This document shows positions 15,562 to 25,049 of a DNA stretch of 64,000 nucleotides, one piece after another. Made by a program: the position numbers and the translations under genes. The notes below the pieces were generated by a model. It was not told the DNA's origin. It made no database searches and saw only the letters and a list, made by a program, of their open reading frames with translations. This stretch comes from Methanobrevibacter millerae (GTDB lineage: Archaea; Methanobacteriota; Methanobacteria; Methanobacteriales; Methanobacteriaceae). Position 1 is the first letter of the stretch, and every line of letters starts with the position of its first letter. The stretch is taken from assembly GCF_900103415.1 (NCBI RefSeq), contig NZ_FMXB01000010.1:1-64000 (forward strand). The letters are read 5' to 3'.

Positions 15562-17776
15562 CTTCCAATACCTTTACTTCATTATTTTCCTCATTTTCAA
15601 GCTTTAAAAATTCGTTTAAGTAATCTTGTTTGAATATTGAATTAGATATGAAGTAAACCATATTATTTTCACATAAATCCAATAGTCCCTCTGAATCAAA
15701 GAATAGATTCATTTTTAAATCAGCCCTATCTGCAGGGGATAGATAATTGATAAATTTATTCTTTTTAAAGTCTTGGCTTACCTGATCAATTAATAACTCA
15801 ATATTATCTTCATTTAAGATAGTGCTCACATTATAAATTAGATTTTCAATATCGGACTCATTTATCTCATTTCCACGTACTTTAAAAGATATAAAAAATC
15901 CAGTTACCATTTCATGGTATGTATCATGATATAAATTAAATAGCTTCATTAAAAGATTGTTTGCCTTATGGCCTGCAAATGTAAAAATCGTGACTTCATG
16001 GGATTTAGAATCAATATTAACTGGAATTACGCCTTCACTGAATCCATAATCACTGGCTTTAGAAATTGTATTTTTAATATAGTCTCCAGTGCCACCTTTA
16101 AAATCGTTTAAATATCTTTTATCAAAGTTTCCAAGCAAAATGTCATATACTTTTCTTGAAATTAAATAAGGCAGCGGTGGACCATCGGAAAACCAGCTTG
16201 GAATAATGTTTTTTCCATTGATGGAATGTATAACATTTACTTTATATCTATTGTGGTCAATTGAAGTTACGCTCCATAATTTACCTGCCAATACGAATTC
16301 GTCTCCAACCTTAAGGGTTGTTGCAAATGATACATCAAGGCTTCCCACTTCACTTTTTCCTTGAAAAATTTTATATTCCTGACTTGGGTAAAAAACAGCA
16401 AAGAATTCCAAATAATTCCTTTTACCGAACACTTTTTCAAAATTATAACCCAAGCTAATATATCCCTGATTTATATCAACAAATTCCTGTTCTTCCATGA
16501 ATTTCAACATGTTTTTGCAATCTTGATAATCAATGTCAGAGAATGCATAACATCCTTTAAGTTCGCCATATAATTCTTTAGCATGAGCTTTGCCTTTTTC
16601 AAATGTAGAACTTAGCAATTGATGGAAAAATATGTCTTTTGAATGAGTTGAAATACTGATTTCTTCCACCTTATTTTCATGATGCAAAATCAGTTCCGCT
16701 AAAGATACGATTAAATTAATTCCTTGTGAAAGGATTATGGTTCTTTGTACTCGAGACCTACGTCCGCTTCGACCAACTCGCTGGGAAAATGAACTTACGG
16801 TTGAAGGTGGGTTTAAATGTACAACTACATCTATATCACCAATGTCAATTCCAAGCTCCAAGGTTGAAGTTGATACCATAAATCCGCCAGCATCATTTTT
16901 GAACTTTCTTTCATTTTCCTCACGGGTATCTTTATTAATTGACCCATGATGAATGTAAATGTTGCTTAATTTCAACTTCTTTTTCAAAATTCTAAAAACT
17001 AACTCAGCAGTTGCTCTTGAATTAACAAAAATCAATACTTTTCGGCCAATAAAACGTTTTAATGGGGTATCGATATTAAATTCATTATATGGAAGAACCT
17101 TATATTTAAGCTCACGCCCAGATGTATCTCTAACGATATTTGCAGGATTATCCGGATTAATCCATTCGGCAATTAAATTAGGATTTCCAACAGTGGCTGA
17201 AAGGCCAACCGTAACGATATCTTCTGATGTATATTTTTTAATCCTATTTAAAAGTGAATTTAACTGTATTCCCCTATCTGAATCAGCGAAATAATGAATT
17301 TCATCAATCAGAATAAATTTAATGTTAGAGAAAATATTTTCTTTATCGTTGTCATTCTTATTCATTAATATAACTTCTAATGATTCAGGAGTTATGCATA
17401 AAAAATCGCTAGGGTCACGGATAAATTTATCTTTTTCAGTTTTAGAAACATCACCATGCCATTTTGTAACTGTTAAATCAAAATAATCAGCCCATCTTTC
17501 AATACGATTATACATATCGTTAATTAAGGCTTTTAGGGGAGATACATATAGAACGCTTAATGGCTCATGTCCTTTAGAAAGAATATCATTAAAGATTGGA
17601 ATTAAAGCTGCTTCAGTTTTACCCGAAGCAGTCGGAGCCAATATCAATGTATCATTTTTATCCAAAACACTGGGAATGGCCTTGTTTTGAATTGAATTTA
17701 AATCTTTCCAGCCTAATCGCTCAGATAAGAAATACAAAAGGCGACTATCTAAAGTTGAAATAAGATTATCCGGCAT
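15554..17776 (-). CDS. BrxHI/Lhr-like superfamily II DEAD/DEAH helicase
   Basis: The 740-aa protein shows motif I APTASGKT (47-54), motif II DEIHYF (~157), motif III SATVGNP, a TSTLELGIDIGDIDVV block and motif VI QRVGRSGRR (~335). A C-terminal region of ~350 residues is typical of Lhr-like helicases such as BrxHI of BREX type 2/3 loci. These enzymes use ATP to move on or unwind nucleic acid. The gene lies 10 bases downstream of a BrxD-type ATPase, the same pairing as in BREX, and it overlaps the start of the 1515-aa gene. AAGGTTAAAATATG supports the start. Family assignment is firm; substrate is unknown. Confidence 0.88.
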   Translation of the reverse strand: MPDNLISTLDSRLLYFLSERLGWKDLNSIQNKAIPSVLDKNDTLILAPTASGKTEAALIPIFNDILSKGHEPLSVLYVSPLKALINDMYNRIERWADYFDLTVTKWHGDVSKTEKDKFIRDPSDFLCITPESLEVILMNKNDNDKENIFSNIKFILIDEIHYFADSDRGIQLNSLLNRIKKYTSEDIVTVGLSATVGNPNLIAEWINPDNPANIVRDTSGRELKYKVLPYNEFNIDTPLKRFIGRKVLIFVNSRATAELVFRILKKKLKLSNIYIHHGSINKDTREENERKFKNDAGGFMVSTSTLELGIDIGDIDVVVHLNPPSTVSSFSQRVGRSGRRSRVQRTIILSQGINLIVSLAELILHHENKVEEISISTHSKDIFFHQLLSSTFEKGKAHAKELYGELKGCYAFSDIDYQDCKNMLKFMEEQEFVDINQGYISLGYNFEKVFGKRNYLEFFAVFYPSQEYKIFQGKSEVGSLDVSFATTLKVGDEFVLAGKLWSVTSIDHNRYKVNVIHSINGKNIIPSWFSDGPPLPYLISRKVYDILLGNFDKRYLNDFKGGTGDYIKNTISKASDYGFSEGVIPVNIDSKSHEVTIFTFAGHKANNLLMKLFNLYHDTYHEMVTGFFISFKVRGNEINESDIENLIYNVSTILNEDNIELLIDQVSQDFKKNKFINYLSPADRADLKMNLFFDSEGLLDLCENNMVYFISNSIFKQDYLNEFLKLENEENNEVKVLEDG

Positions 17777-17786
17777 ATTTTAACCT

Positions 17787-19049
17787 TTACCAATCGTCGT
17801 CAAAAATATCGTCGATATCGTCTTCTAAAGTATTTTCTTGTTCGTCGAATAATTCTATTATCTGTTTGGTATCATTGAAGAATGACTGGTTTTGTTGAAC
17901 GGTATCCAGCACGCTAACAAATGAACGGATGAATGTTCTTGGAGTAACTCTGCCTCCAGTCAATCTAGCGTTGTTAATATGTATTGCAACAATATCATTA
18001 ATGGTTGGAGTTATCTTATCGCTTGCATTCCAGCCATATGCCTCTTCATGCATTATCATTAATTTGCCTGCTATTTCAACCAAATCCTCTTCAGTAAATC
18101 CTTTAAGCTCAAAAATTGGACGCCTTACATCAGTTAAATCAGTGTCAAGCATTGATTTAATCCTATCGTGCAATGCTGTATAGGAAACAATACCTTTTTT
18201 GGAATCATCAAATAACGGAGGAGTACCTGCAAAAACAAATAATGAATTATGGAATTTACCTAAATCACAATTATCAAACATGACTCTTATGTAATCGTAT
18301 GCAGTGTTTCTTAAATCTTTTCTAGGAATGTCCATTATGGATTCGGCTTCGTCAAAAAGAACAACCAGCCCGGAGTATCCGATTGATTTAACAAAAACGG
18401 ACAATGCCTCCAGATAATTTAAAGCATTGGTTTTGTCAACGTCTCCCTTTACACCAAATTTTCTTTTTTCAGTAAATGGGATATTGCCGTCTCCTCTTAA
18501 CCAAGCTTTTGCATATTCAGCAGTTTTATAGTCTTCTTCATTCATTAATCTATTATAATTTTCAATAGCTACAGCAAAAGCGTTGGAATGTTCTCTGGTG
18601 TTTGCTAAATCGGCATATAAATTCTCTTTAACTAAATTATTCTGTTTGACTGGATCTGATGTTTCTTCAAATGCCATCATTTTTAGGCCGGTAATCCACC
18701 TGTCAATAATATGGTCCAGTGAAGTACCGGTTTTACATCTTAATTTGTTAACAATGCTTCTATAAACGACGTCGATTTTATTAAAGCGAACATCATTTCC
18801 TAATGTGACCCAAGACACAGCAAAGTTTTCTTCATAAGCCATTTCTTCAATGACTTTTAAAAAGAAAGATTTTCCTGCACCAAATTCTCCTTTTATAAAT
18901 TTTACATAGGATTTTTCGTTTTTATCAATTTCTGAAAGTAATCTTTCAAATTCTGAAATTTCCGTGTCACGCCCTAAACAGAATTCCCGTGTACCGTTTT
19001 CAGGTACAATACCATTTTTTAAGGCACTTAATATATATTCATAATTCAT
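17787..19049 (-). CDS. brxD: BrxD-type ATP-binding protein (DUF2791)
   Basis: The 420-aa P-loop protein starts in the DUF2791 style (ALKNGIVPENGTREFCLGRD), then Walker A GEFGAGKS at 54-61 and Walker B LVVLFDEAES near residue 229. TPRTFIRSFVSVLD in the C-terminal part also fits the BrxD family. In BREX type 2/3 systems this ATPase accompanies BrxHI. Here the two are adjacent, but no PglX, PglZ or BrxC is in the window. GGGGGATTATTATG gives the ribosome site. The acidic C-terminal tail (EDDIDDIFDDDW) is typical of interaction tails. The symbol is given by family resemblance, not because a BREX system is present. Confidence 0.85.
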   Translation of the reverse strand: MNYEYILSALKNGIVPENGTREFCLGRDTEISEFERLLSEIDKNEKSYVKFIKGEFGAGKSFFLKVIEEMAYEENFAVSWVTLGNDVRFNKIDVVYRSIVNKLRCKTGTSLDHIIDRWITGLKMMAFEETSDPVKQNNLVKENLYADLANTREHSNAFAVAIENYNRLMNEEDYKTAEYAKAWLRGDGNIPFTEKRKFGVKGDVDKTNALNYLEALSVFVKSIGYSGLVVLFDEAESIMDIPRKDLRNTAYDYIRVMFDNCDLGKFHNSLFVFAGTPPLFDDSKKGIVSYTALHDRIKSMLDTDLTDVRRPIFELKGFTEEDLVEIAGKLMIMHEEAYGWNASDKITPTINDIVAIHINNARLTGGRVTPRTFIRSFVSVLDTVQQNQSFFNDTKQIIELFDEQENTLEDDIDDIFDDDW

Positions 19050-19063
19050 AATAATCCCCCAAA

Positions 19064-20227
19064 TTATTTTAAATCAATATAAGCATATTCTTTTTTCTTT
19101 CCTCTTGTATCATATAGTGGAATGGCTTTATCCGGATCTCTATATGGAACATGAGTAAATTCTAATTCAATTGCATTCCATGAATAAAACTCCACAATAT
19201 AATCATAGCTAACTTTTACGCCTAATGAATTAACAAAATCAGTTAATTTGCGTAAAAATACTTTAATTTCAATTAATTCAGATTTCTGTTTATTTTTTAA
19301 ATTATTATATAAATACAATATTGAATTCATTATAAATTCTTTTAAATTTAAATCAACAATGTCAAAATAAGCAGGGAAAGATTTAATATAATGTATTTTC
19401 CTAATAATGGTCTTGAAATCTTCTTTTGAAATTTCTTTATAATCCGTTCTGAGATATGCGGAAATGGTTTTATTTTTTTCTATAAATGATAATTCATCAC
19501 CCATTTCATTTCCAATAACTGGATTGCTGAAATATCTTATGGATTTTAATTTTAATTGGACATCGGACTGATAATGGGTATAAAAATCAGATTTATCATG
19601 TTTTTCAATGTTTAGGATTTCATCAACCTTAGTTAAACCGAAAAAGTCCAAATGCCCCCGATTGTTAACAATCAATAAAATGTAATCTCCAGGATTAATC
19701 TCTTTAATGATTTTTGATTTCTTTTTTTCAGAGCCAATTTGGTTTAATTCATGGATAGCTTCAAGAATAGAGAATTCCGTTTTATGAATCCAATATTTAG
19801 GTTCAGATGTATCATTGGATAATTTAGCTTTTAAATCTGATTTTTTATTATAATCATCTAGAGTTTTATTTTCAACATGTTTCACTAATACTTCTTGAGA
19901 ATCATCTAAATTATCATTTTCAGACATAATTTCTTCTTTAATGGTTTCTGTATTAGTTTCAGACGCATTGTCAATTGTATCTAATGATTCATTATTAATG
20001 GCATCATCATTTTCATTATCAGTCATTTGAGCATTTAATTGATTTATTACTTCATCATCAAAATAAAATTCATTATTTTCTTCATGAAGCAATTCATAAT
20101 CCTTTAAAAGTTTTAAATAGCTATCAATTTCATTGTCATTGCAAAATTCAGTTAAATCCTCTCGTTTGAATTTTTGAGAAATATCAATATTTTGGGATAA
20201 TCTGAAAATAAATTGCTCAATTAACAT
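19064..20227 (-). CDS. Winged-helix / PUA-EVE-like accessory protein, 387 aa
   Basis: Residues 1-65 look like a winged helix. An acidic low-complexity linker spans ~70-140. The central block (INPGDYILLIVNNRGHLDFF then GLTKVDEI) has the pattern of a PUA/EVE-like fold, which in other proteins reads modified bases. The C-terminal third is helical and ends DKAIPLYDTRGKKKEYAYID. No catalytic motif is visible. The gene is second in the operon, 15 bases before the ATPase gene, and lacks a clear ribosome site: the nearest purine-rich stretch, GAAGGGGG, is about 28 bases upstream. The EVE-like call is tentative. Confidence 0.5.
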   Translation of the reverse strand: MLIEQFIFRLSQNIDISQKFKREDLTEFCNDNEIDSYLKLLKDYELLHEENNEFYFDDEVINQLNAQMTDNENDDAINNESLDTIDNASETNTETIKEEIMSENDNLDDSQEVLVKHVENKTLDDYNKKSDLKAKLSNDTSEPKYWIHKTEFSILEAIHELNQIGSEKKKSKIIKEINPGDYILLIVNNRGHLDFFGLTKVDEILNIEKHDKSDFYTHYQSDVQLKLKSIRYFSNPVIGNEMGDELSFIEKNKTISAYLRTDYKEISKEDFKTIIRKIHYIKSFPAYFDIVDLNLKEFIMNSILYLYNNLKNKQKSELIEIKVFLRKLTDFVNSLGVKVSYDYIVEFYSWNAIELEFTHVPYRDPDKAIPLYDTRGKKKEYAYIDLK

Positions 20228-20284
20228 TTCGTTTTGTTTATTGGATATTTAAAAACCCCCTTCATATTATTTTATAAACAATAA

Positions 20285-20707
20285 TCATTCCAAACCAGTA
20301 TAGGTTAAAATAGCTTTAATATCATTTTCTTCCAGGACTTCTATGGATTTTTCATAACATTCATTCATAACGTCTTCAATATTGGTTTCTAATTCCCATA
20401 AATCCTGAAGGAATTCAAATCCATACTCATCAGCGACTCGTTGTAAGGCATAAACTGACATGAAAATATCATCAATATAACCGTAAGCACCGTAAATCTG
20501 CTCAGGTATGACATCCATAGGAAGAACATAATATGCAATAGCAGCACAAACATCCAATCTCAGCTCTCTAGTAACATTTTGATCTAATACATCACAAAGT
20601 AGTTTAAATAAATTAGGACCTTCATCAATAAAAGAAGCATATTCTCCGTTATAAGCCGCTAAATTTTCTTTTAAAGTATCATAGAAATCCTTGAATTTAT
20701 CTTCCAT
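20285..20707 (-). CDS. DUF1232 (YkvA-like) protein
   Basis: This 140-aa protein has the signature AYYVLPMDVIPEQ followed by GYIDDIFMS (residues 58-84), diagnostic of DUF1232/YkvA. Family members often have a hydrophobic hairpin here and occur beside stress or defence ATPases, but their activity is not established. TATAGGTGTTATTATG gives a GGTG ribosome site. It is the first gene of the seven-gene operon, 57 bases ahead of the winged-helix gene, and faces the 1375-aa gene across a 136-bp divergent promoter. Confidence 0.8.
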   Translation of the reverse strand: MEDKFKDFYDTLKENLAAYNGEYASFIDEGPNLFKLLCDVLDQNVTRELRLDVCAAIAYYVLPMDVIPEQIYGAYGYIDDIFMSVYALQRVADEYGFEFLQDLWELETNIEDVMNECYEKSIEVLEENDIKAILTYTGLE

Positions 20708-20843
20708 AATAACACCTATATTAATATAAGATTATCACACTTTATAAAATTATTTATATGAAAATTATGGATTAAAATCGAAAAAATCATTTGAATAAAA
20801 ATAAATAATGAATGCTATAAAGTTATTATTAAATTAATATAAT
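20708..20843. promoter_or_regulatory. Divergent promoter region of the RpoA'-associated system
   Basis: The only long intergenic gap inside the system separates the two transcription units. Rightward, TATAAAG at 20816-20822 lies about 25 bases before the ATG at 20844, so the 1375-aa mRNA may be leaderless. Leftward, CATATAAAT (reverse complement of 20752-20760) is a plausible TATA box giving a short leader ahead of the DUF1232 gene. Shared control of both arms is likely. Confidence 0.5.
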
Positions 20844-23800
20844 ATGGTTATTTTTATGAATAAAAAAATACAAATTGAACATGAACAATTTTTAAATAAA
20901 TTAAAGGTTAAATATCCTTTAAAAAAAGAAAAGACTTATACTACCAAAAATATTGGAAAAATAGAAAATATTTACTACTCTAAAGGTCGTGGCATTTGGT
21001 TTGCGCATTCTGAAAATGAAAAAAGATATTTTTACATATTTGGAGTTATTAACTCTTCAGATGATTTTTCTTTAGATGAATATGATTTAATTATGGATTT
21101 TCCAAAAGACGAAATATACAATAAGAATTGCTTAGGACAACTAAATAAAAATAACCTATATATTAATAAAAATGTCATGATAAAAAAATTCCCTGACTTT
21201 GATTTAAGTACTTTTCAGGTTAAAAAATCAGCAATATTTCAAAATACCTATATAAACATTGAAATAATAGACTTGGGAAATATAAACAGGAATTTTAATG
21301 AAAATCTTGAAAAATTAATTAAGGAAATTTCAAAAAACAATCCATCATCTGAAATAAGTGATTCTGAACAATCAAAAACTTCAAACGATAAAATAGATGC
21401 CACAAAACTATCAGAACATAACCAATTAATGAAAAAATTCATTAATTTAAAAAATGAAGGAAAAACAAATGAAGAAATTTTGGATGAAATTGATATTCCT
21501 CCATTTTTATTTAAAAATTGGGTAAATCAAGGAAAAATGGGAAATAAAAAATATATGGAATTTTATGAAGCATACCTAATGGATAATGCTCCTAATAAAT
21601 CATCCCAAACAAAATTATCCACTGCAGAGAAAAAACATGTTAATAAAAATGAATGCTATATCTGCGGTAGGACACTAAATAAAAATAACAATAAAAATAT
21701 ATGTAAAAGATGTTTAAGAAAACAATATGCCGTTAAAATCCTTGAAAAACTATTGCCATCAATTGAACCTGGAATTCCATTCCGTCAAAATGATTTAAAA
21801 GCATTGAAATTAGATAGTATTCAAATTCAAGATTATATATGGACATTACAAGAATTCAATTTGATAACAAATGAGAATTCAAGGTATGTTCTTAAAAAAA
21901 GAGAAATTCTAGATGAGTTTGCTCATGAATGTCATCTTGAAATAAATATTACTGAAAAATCGGCTGTTTCCTTAAGCAAAACTTGTCAAACTTGTGGAGA
22001 AACCTTGGATATATCTGACTTTTTTACTAGTGAAAGTAGTGAAGACGGATACGAAGATGATTGTAAGAAATGTAAAAAATTAATTAAATCTGCTATTTTT
22101 TTAAAAGAGCTTAACAAATATGTTAATTGGGGAGAAGAATTCTCAGAAGATGAGTTAATTCCTTATTTTGAAAATAGGATGATATTAAAAGGAAATTTAT
22201 GGAATCTGCTGGATAATGATTTAATAAAAAATAGCGAGGATTCCAAATACATATTAACCGATGAAGAAAAGGGAACTGAATTTATTAATAAATATTACAA
22301 GGAAAAATATGACGTTCCAATCAAGACCACAAAAGAAACCGTGATTGAAAAGCCAGCTAATGAAAATCCTAGAGAGATAGTTTTAGATTCAATGGCTAGG
22401 AGAAGATCCAGAAAAGAAGCTGCAGTAATTGCCAATATTCCTCTTTATAAAATCACACATTGGTTTAATGAAGGTAGAAACGGTTTTGGAAAAGAAAACA
22501 TTGACTTTTATAATAAATTAAAAGAAATTGAAAAAAGAACCAAAGCATTTACTGCTCAAGAAGTTAAAACGCAAATTGATTCATTCATTGACAGTTTTAA
22601 AATAGAAAAAGATACTGAAAAAGCTTGTGTGAAATCTTCTATTGCTAAAGAACACATTAATGATTGGATTATATTGGGTGAAAATAAGATTAATCCATTT
22701 GATTCATTTTTAGATGAATATAATGAAATTAATAATGATTTAGAAGACATTAATGTAGAAGAGTTTAACAAAGCCATTAATAGGAAAAAAAGAAGAATAT
22801 TTTTGGAATATGTGGAGATTGGTGAATCCATCGATAAATCTTGTGAACTAGCATCACTAGAAAAAGAATTGTTTGAAGAATGGATTCGAAAAGGAAAAGA
22901 AAATAAAGAACCTTATGTGTATTTTTATAACAAATATAATGAAATTAATTGTAAATTAAACCATAATCCAGAAAATGAAGAAAAATTCTTTGATTCAATA
23001 AAAGAAGGCCAAACAATAAATGAAGCATGTATTTCATCAAATTTAGACTATGAATATGTTAAACAAAAAATAATAAACAAAGAAGATGAATTTTATGATA
23101 AATTCGTTGAAACAAAAATATTAAATGAAATTGGGGACTATCCTACCGTTAAACAAGAAGAAAGTTTAGGTGGAGAAAGTATACTCAAAGTAATGAATAA
23201 TATTTTAAAATTAATTGTTAAAGGTAAAACAGACAAAGAAGCCTGTGAAATACTAGATTTTCCATATGATACTTATAAATTTTGGTTAAATAGAGGAGAA
23301 CAAAATATTGGAGAAATTTTTGTTAATTTCTATAATGATATTAATAATATTAATGAATTAAAATCAAAGCTAGTAAAAGAAATTGATGCATCTTTAAATG
23401 ATTCAGAAATGAACGAAAATAATGATTTTAAAACAGAAAATGACATCTATGAGAAATATAAATATTTATTAAATCCCGTTACTGATTATCCCGGTCAAGG
23501 AAATAGAACGGGATTTGCTTGGACAAATAAATCAGGAAATAACTGGATTTATTCAAAATCTATTAATAAACAGCAATTAAAAATAACCGATGAAAATTTC
23601 TATATATTATATGAGAAAGTTTTGGATAGTGGAAATATTTGGGGTGTTATTGAGATAAATAAAGCTATAAACACATTGAAAAATGAACCACATCCAAATA
23701 ACAAATGGAATATAACTGAATTTTTGAATAGATATAGAAACAGTATATATAAAAATTCATATAAAGATTACGCAGAAATAATAGCAAACGATATTCTTGA

Positions 23801-24971
23801 TCCTCTCCCTAAAAAATTTGAAGAAAACTTTACTACACCAAGTAAAACTGGTTTTGCTTGGGTAAACGAATCTTGGAATAAATGGTCATATAGTAGAAAT
23901 ATAAACGGTTTAAACTTCAACTTCAGATCAGAGAATATTTATGAAGTTTTTGAAGAAGTTTGTAGAAATAACTTAACATGGGGAGTTAGAGATAAAAATA
24001 AAGCTTTAAACACATTAAAACTTAGTGAAAATAATTCATCAAAAAATACAAATATATCTACAACAGTTAAACGTCCTGAAGAATATGATGATATTCTAAA
24101 TTCACTTCCAATGAAATATAAAGATATTCTAAAACCAATTGAGGAAGAATATAAAGAAAATTTCAAAACTCCTAGCAAGACAGGTTTTGCATGGGTTGAA
24201 AAACCAAACTATTTATGGATTTTTTCAAGGAGCATTAATGGTGATCAAAAATATTTATCAAATGAAAATATTTTTGAATTATATGAAGAAGTTAATTCAA
24301 ATAATTATGGTTGGGGCGTTAGGGATTATAATAAAGCTATTAAATCTTTAAAAGAAAATAAACAAAATAACTCCCAAATCAAGGTAAAAAAACCTATTGA
24401 ACCCCCAGAAGAGGTTAAAGAAATCATTGATTCACTTCCAAATAACTATAAAGATATACTAAATCCTATTGATGAGAAATATAATGATACATTCCGAGTA
24501 GCAAGTGAAACTGGATTTGCATGGGTAATTAAACCAAATAATTTATGGAGATATGTTCGTAGTGTTAATGGAAAACGAAGCGAATTTAGTAATGAAAATA
24601 TTTATTCATTATTCCATGAAGTTACTAAAAATAATTTGGAATGGGGCGTTAGAAATTATAGTAAAGCTATCAGATCTTTAGAATCTGAAATACCTAAAAA
24701 TTTAGGAGAAAACCTAGAAAAAGAAACGACTAATTTAATAATAAGATATTTATCAAGAACTGATTTTAAAATGAATATTCTAATTAAAGGAACAATATAT
24801 GAAAATGAGTTATTTGATGTTTTATCTGGATTAAAATCTTTTGAAAGTAGTATAACACGAATTATAACTAATAAATATTACATGGAAATTGATTTATTAG
24901 TTGAATTGGATTTAGATGTTAATTTACTTTCAAGATTTGAAAAAGAAATGAAAAATAGAGGATGGTTATAA
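20844..24971 (+). CDS. Modular zinc-ribbon / HTH / TGFAW-repeat protein, 1375 aa
   Basis: After an N-terminal domain of ~155 residues (contains GRGIWFAHSENEKRYFYIFG), an HTH-like unit ends FKNWVNQGKMG (~215). Two zinc-ribbon/winged-helix modules follow (CYICGRTL ~271, CQTCGETLDISD ~381). Five HTH-like repeats (~507-850) show x3-AC-x6-(I/L)...W-x3-G...(F/Y)FYN patterns as in terminase-small-like HTH units. Then four tandem repeats of about 111 residues centre on TGFAW (889, 1001, 1112, 1222), each ending (W/G)WGV(R/I)...KA(I/L)...L. The last ~75 residues form a separate alpha/beta domain. The zinc modules match those of the 1515-aa protein across the divergent promoter. An alternative ATG lies at 20856. 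It is likely a multivalent nucleic-acid or protein scaffold; the family was not recognised. Confidence 0.75.
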   Translation: MVIFMNKKIQIEHEQFLNKLKVKYPLKKEKTYTTKNIGKIENIYYSKGRGIWFAHSENEKRYFYIFGVINSSDDFSLDEYDLIMDFPKDEIYNKNCLGQLNKNNLYINKNVMIKKFPDFDLSTFQVKKSAIFQNTYINIEIIDLGNINRNFNENLEKLIKEISKNNPSSEISDSEQSKTSNDKIDATKLSEHNQLMKKFINLKNEGKTNEEILDEIDIPPFLFKNWVNQGKMGNKKYMEFYEAYLMDNAPNKSSQTKLSTAEKKHVNKNECYICGRTLNKNNNKNICKRCLRKQYAVKILEKLLPSIEPGIPFRQNDLKALKLDSIQIQDYIWTLQEFNLITNENSRYVLKKREILDEFAHECHLEINITEKSAVSLSKTCQTCGETLDISDFFTSESSEDGYEDDCKKCKKLIKSAIFLKELNKYVNWGEEFSEDELIPYFENRMILKGNLWNLLDNDLIKNSEDSKYILTDEEKGTEFINKYYKEKYDVPIKTTKETVIEKPANENPREIVLDSMARRRSRKEAAVIANIPLYKITHWFNEGRNGFGKENIDFYNKLKEIEKRTKAFTAQEVKTQIDSFIDSFKIEKDTEKACVKSSIAKEHINDWIILGENKINPFDSFLDEYNEINNDLEDINVEEFNKAINRKKRRIFLEYVEIGESIDKSCELASLEKELFEEWIRKGKENKEPYVYFYNKYNEINCKLNHNPENEEKFFDSIKEGQTINEACISSNLDYEYVKQKIINKEDEFYDKFVETKILNEIGDYPTVKQEESLGGESILKVMNNILKLIVKGKTDKEACEILDFPYDTYKFWLNRGEQNIGEIFVNFYNDINNINELKSKLVKEIDASLNDSEMNENNDFKTENDIYEKYKYLLNPVTDYPGQGNRTGFAWTNKSGNNWIYSKSINKQQLKITDENFYILYEKVLDSGNIWGVIEINKAINTLKNEPHPNNKWNITEFLNRYRNSIYKNSYKDYAEIIANDILDPLPKKFEENFTTPSKTGFAWVNESWNKWSYSRNINGLNFNFRSENIYEVFEEVCRNNLTWGVRDKNKALNTLKLSENNSSKNTNISTTVKRPEEYDDILNSLPMKYKDILKPIEEEYKENFKTPSKTGFAWVEKPNYLWIFSRSINGDQKYLSNENIFELYEEVNSNNYGWGVRDYNKAIKSLKENKQNNSQIKVKKPIEPPEEVKEIIDSLPNNYKDILNPIDEKYNDTFRVASETGFAWVIKPNNLWRYVRSVNGKRSEFSNENIYSLFHEVTKNNLEWGVRNYSKAIRSLESEIPKNLGENLEKETTNLIIRYLSRTDFKMNILIKGTIYENELFDVLSGLKSFESSITRIITNKYYMEIDLLVELDLDVNLLSRFEKEMKNRGWL
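23510..24680 (+). repeat. Four ~111-residue TGFAW protein repeats
   Basis: TGFAW occurs at four positions at about 333-base intervals in the 1375-aa gene. Each unit has the order YKDIL(N/D/K)P...TGFAW...LW-x3-RS(I/V)NG...(S/T)NENI(Y/F)...LxWGVR-x2-(N/S)KAI-x-(S/T)L. The first copy is most diverged. The aromatic-rich signature suggests a small beta-rich binding domain, unassigned by eye. Confidence 0.8.
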
Positions 24972-25049
24972 TTTTACAAAACATATAATGTGGAGAAACT
25001 TTTTTCAGGATAGTTAATTCTTTATATGCTAGTTAATAATTATCATGCT

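Noticed and set aside
15554-19049. A standard BREX locus
   Set aside because: Only BrxD- and BrxHI-like genes are present. No PglX methylase, PglZ, BrxC or BrxA/B gene lies in the window, and the neighbours are unlike those of any BREX type.
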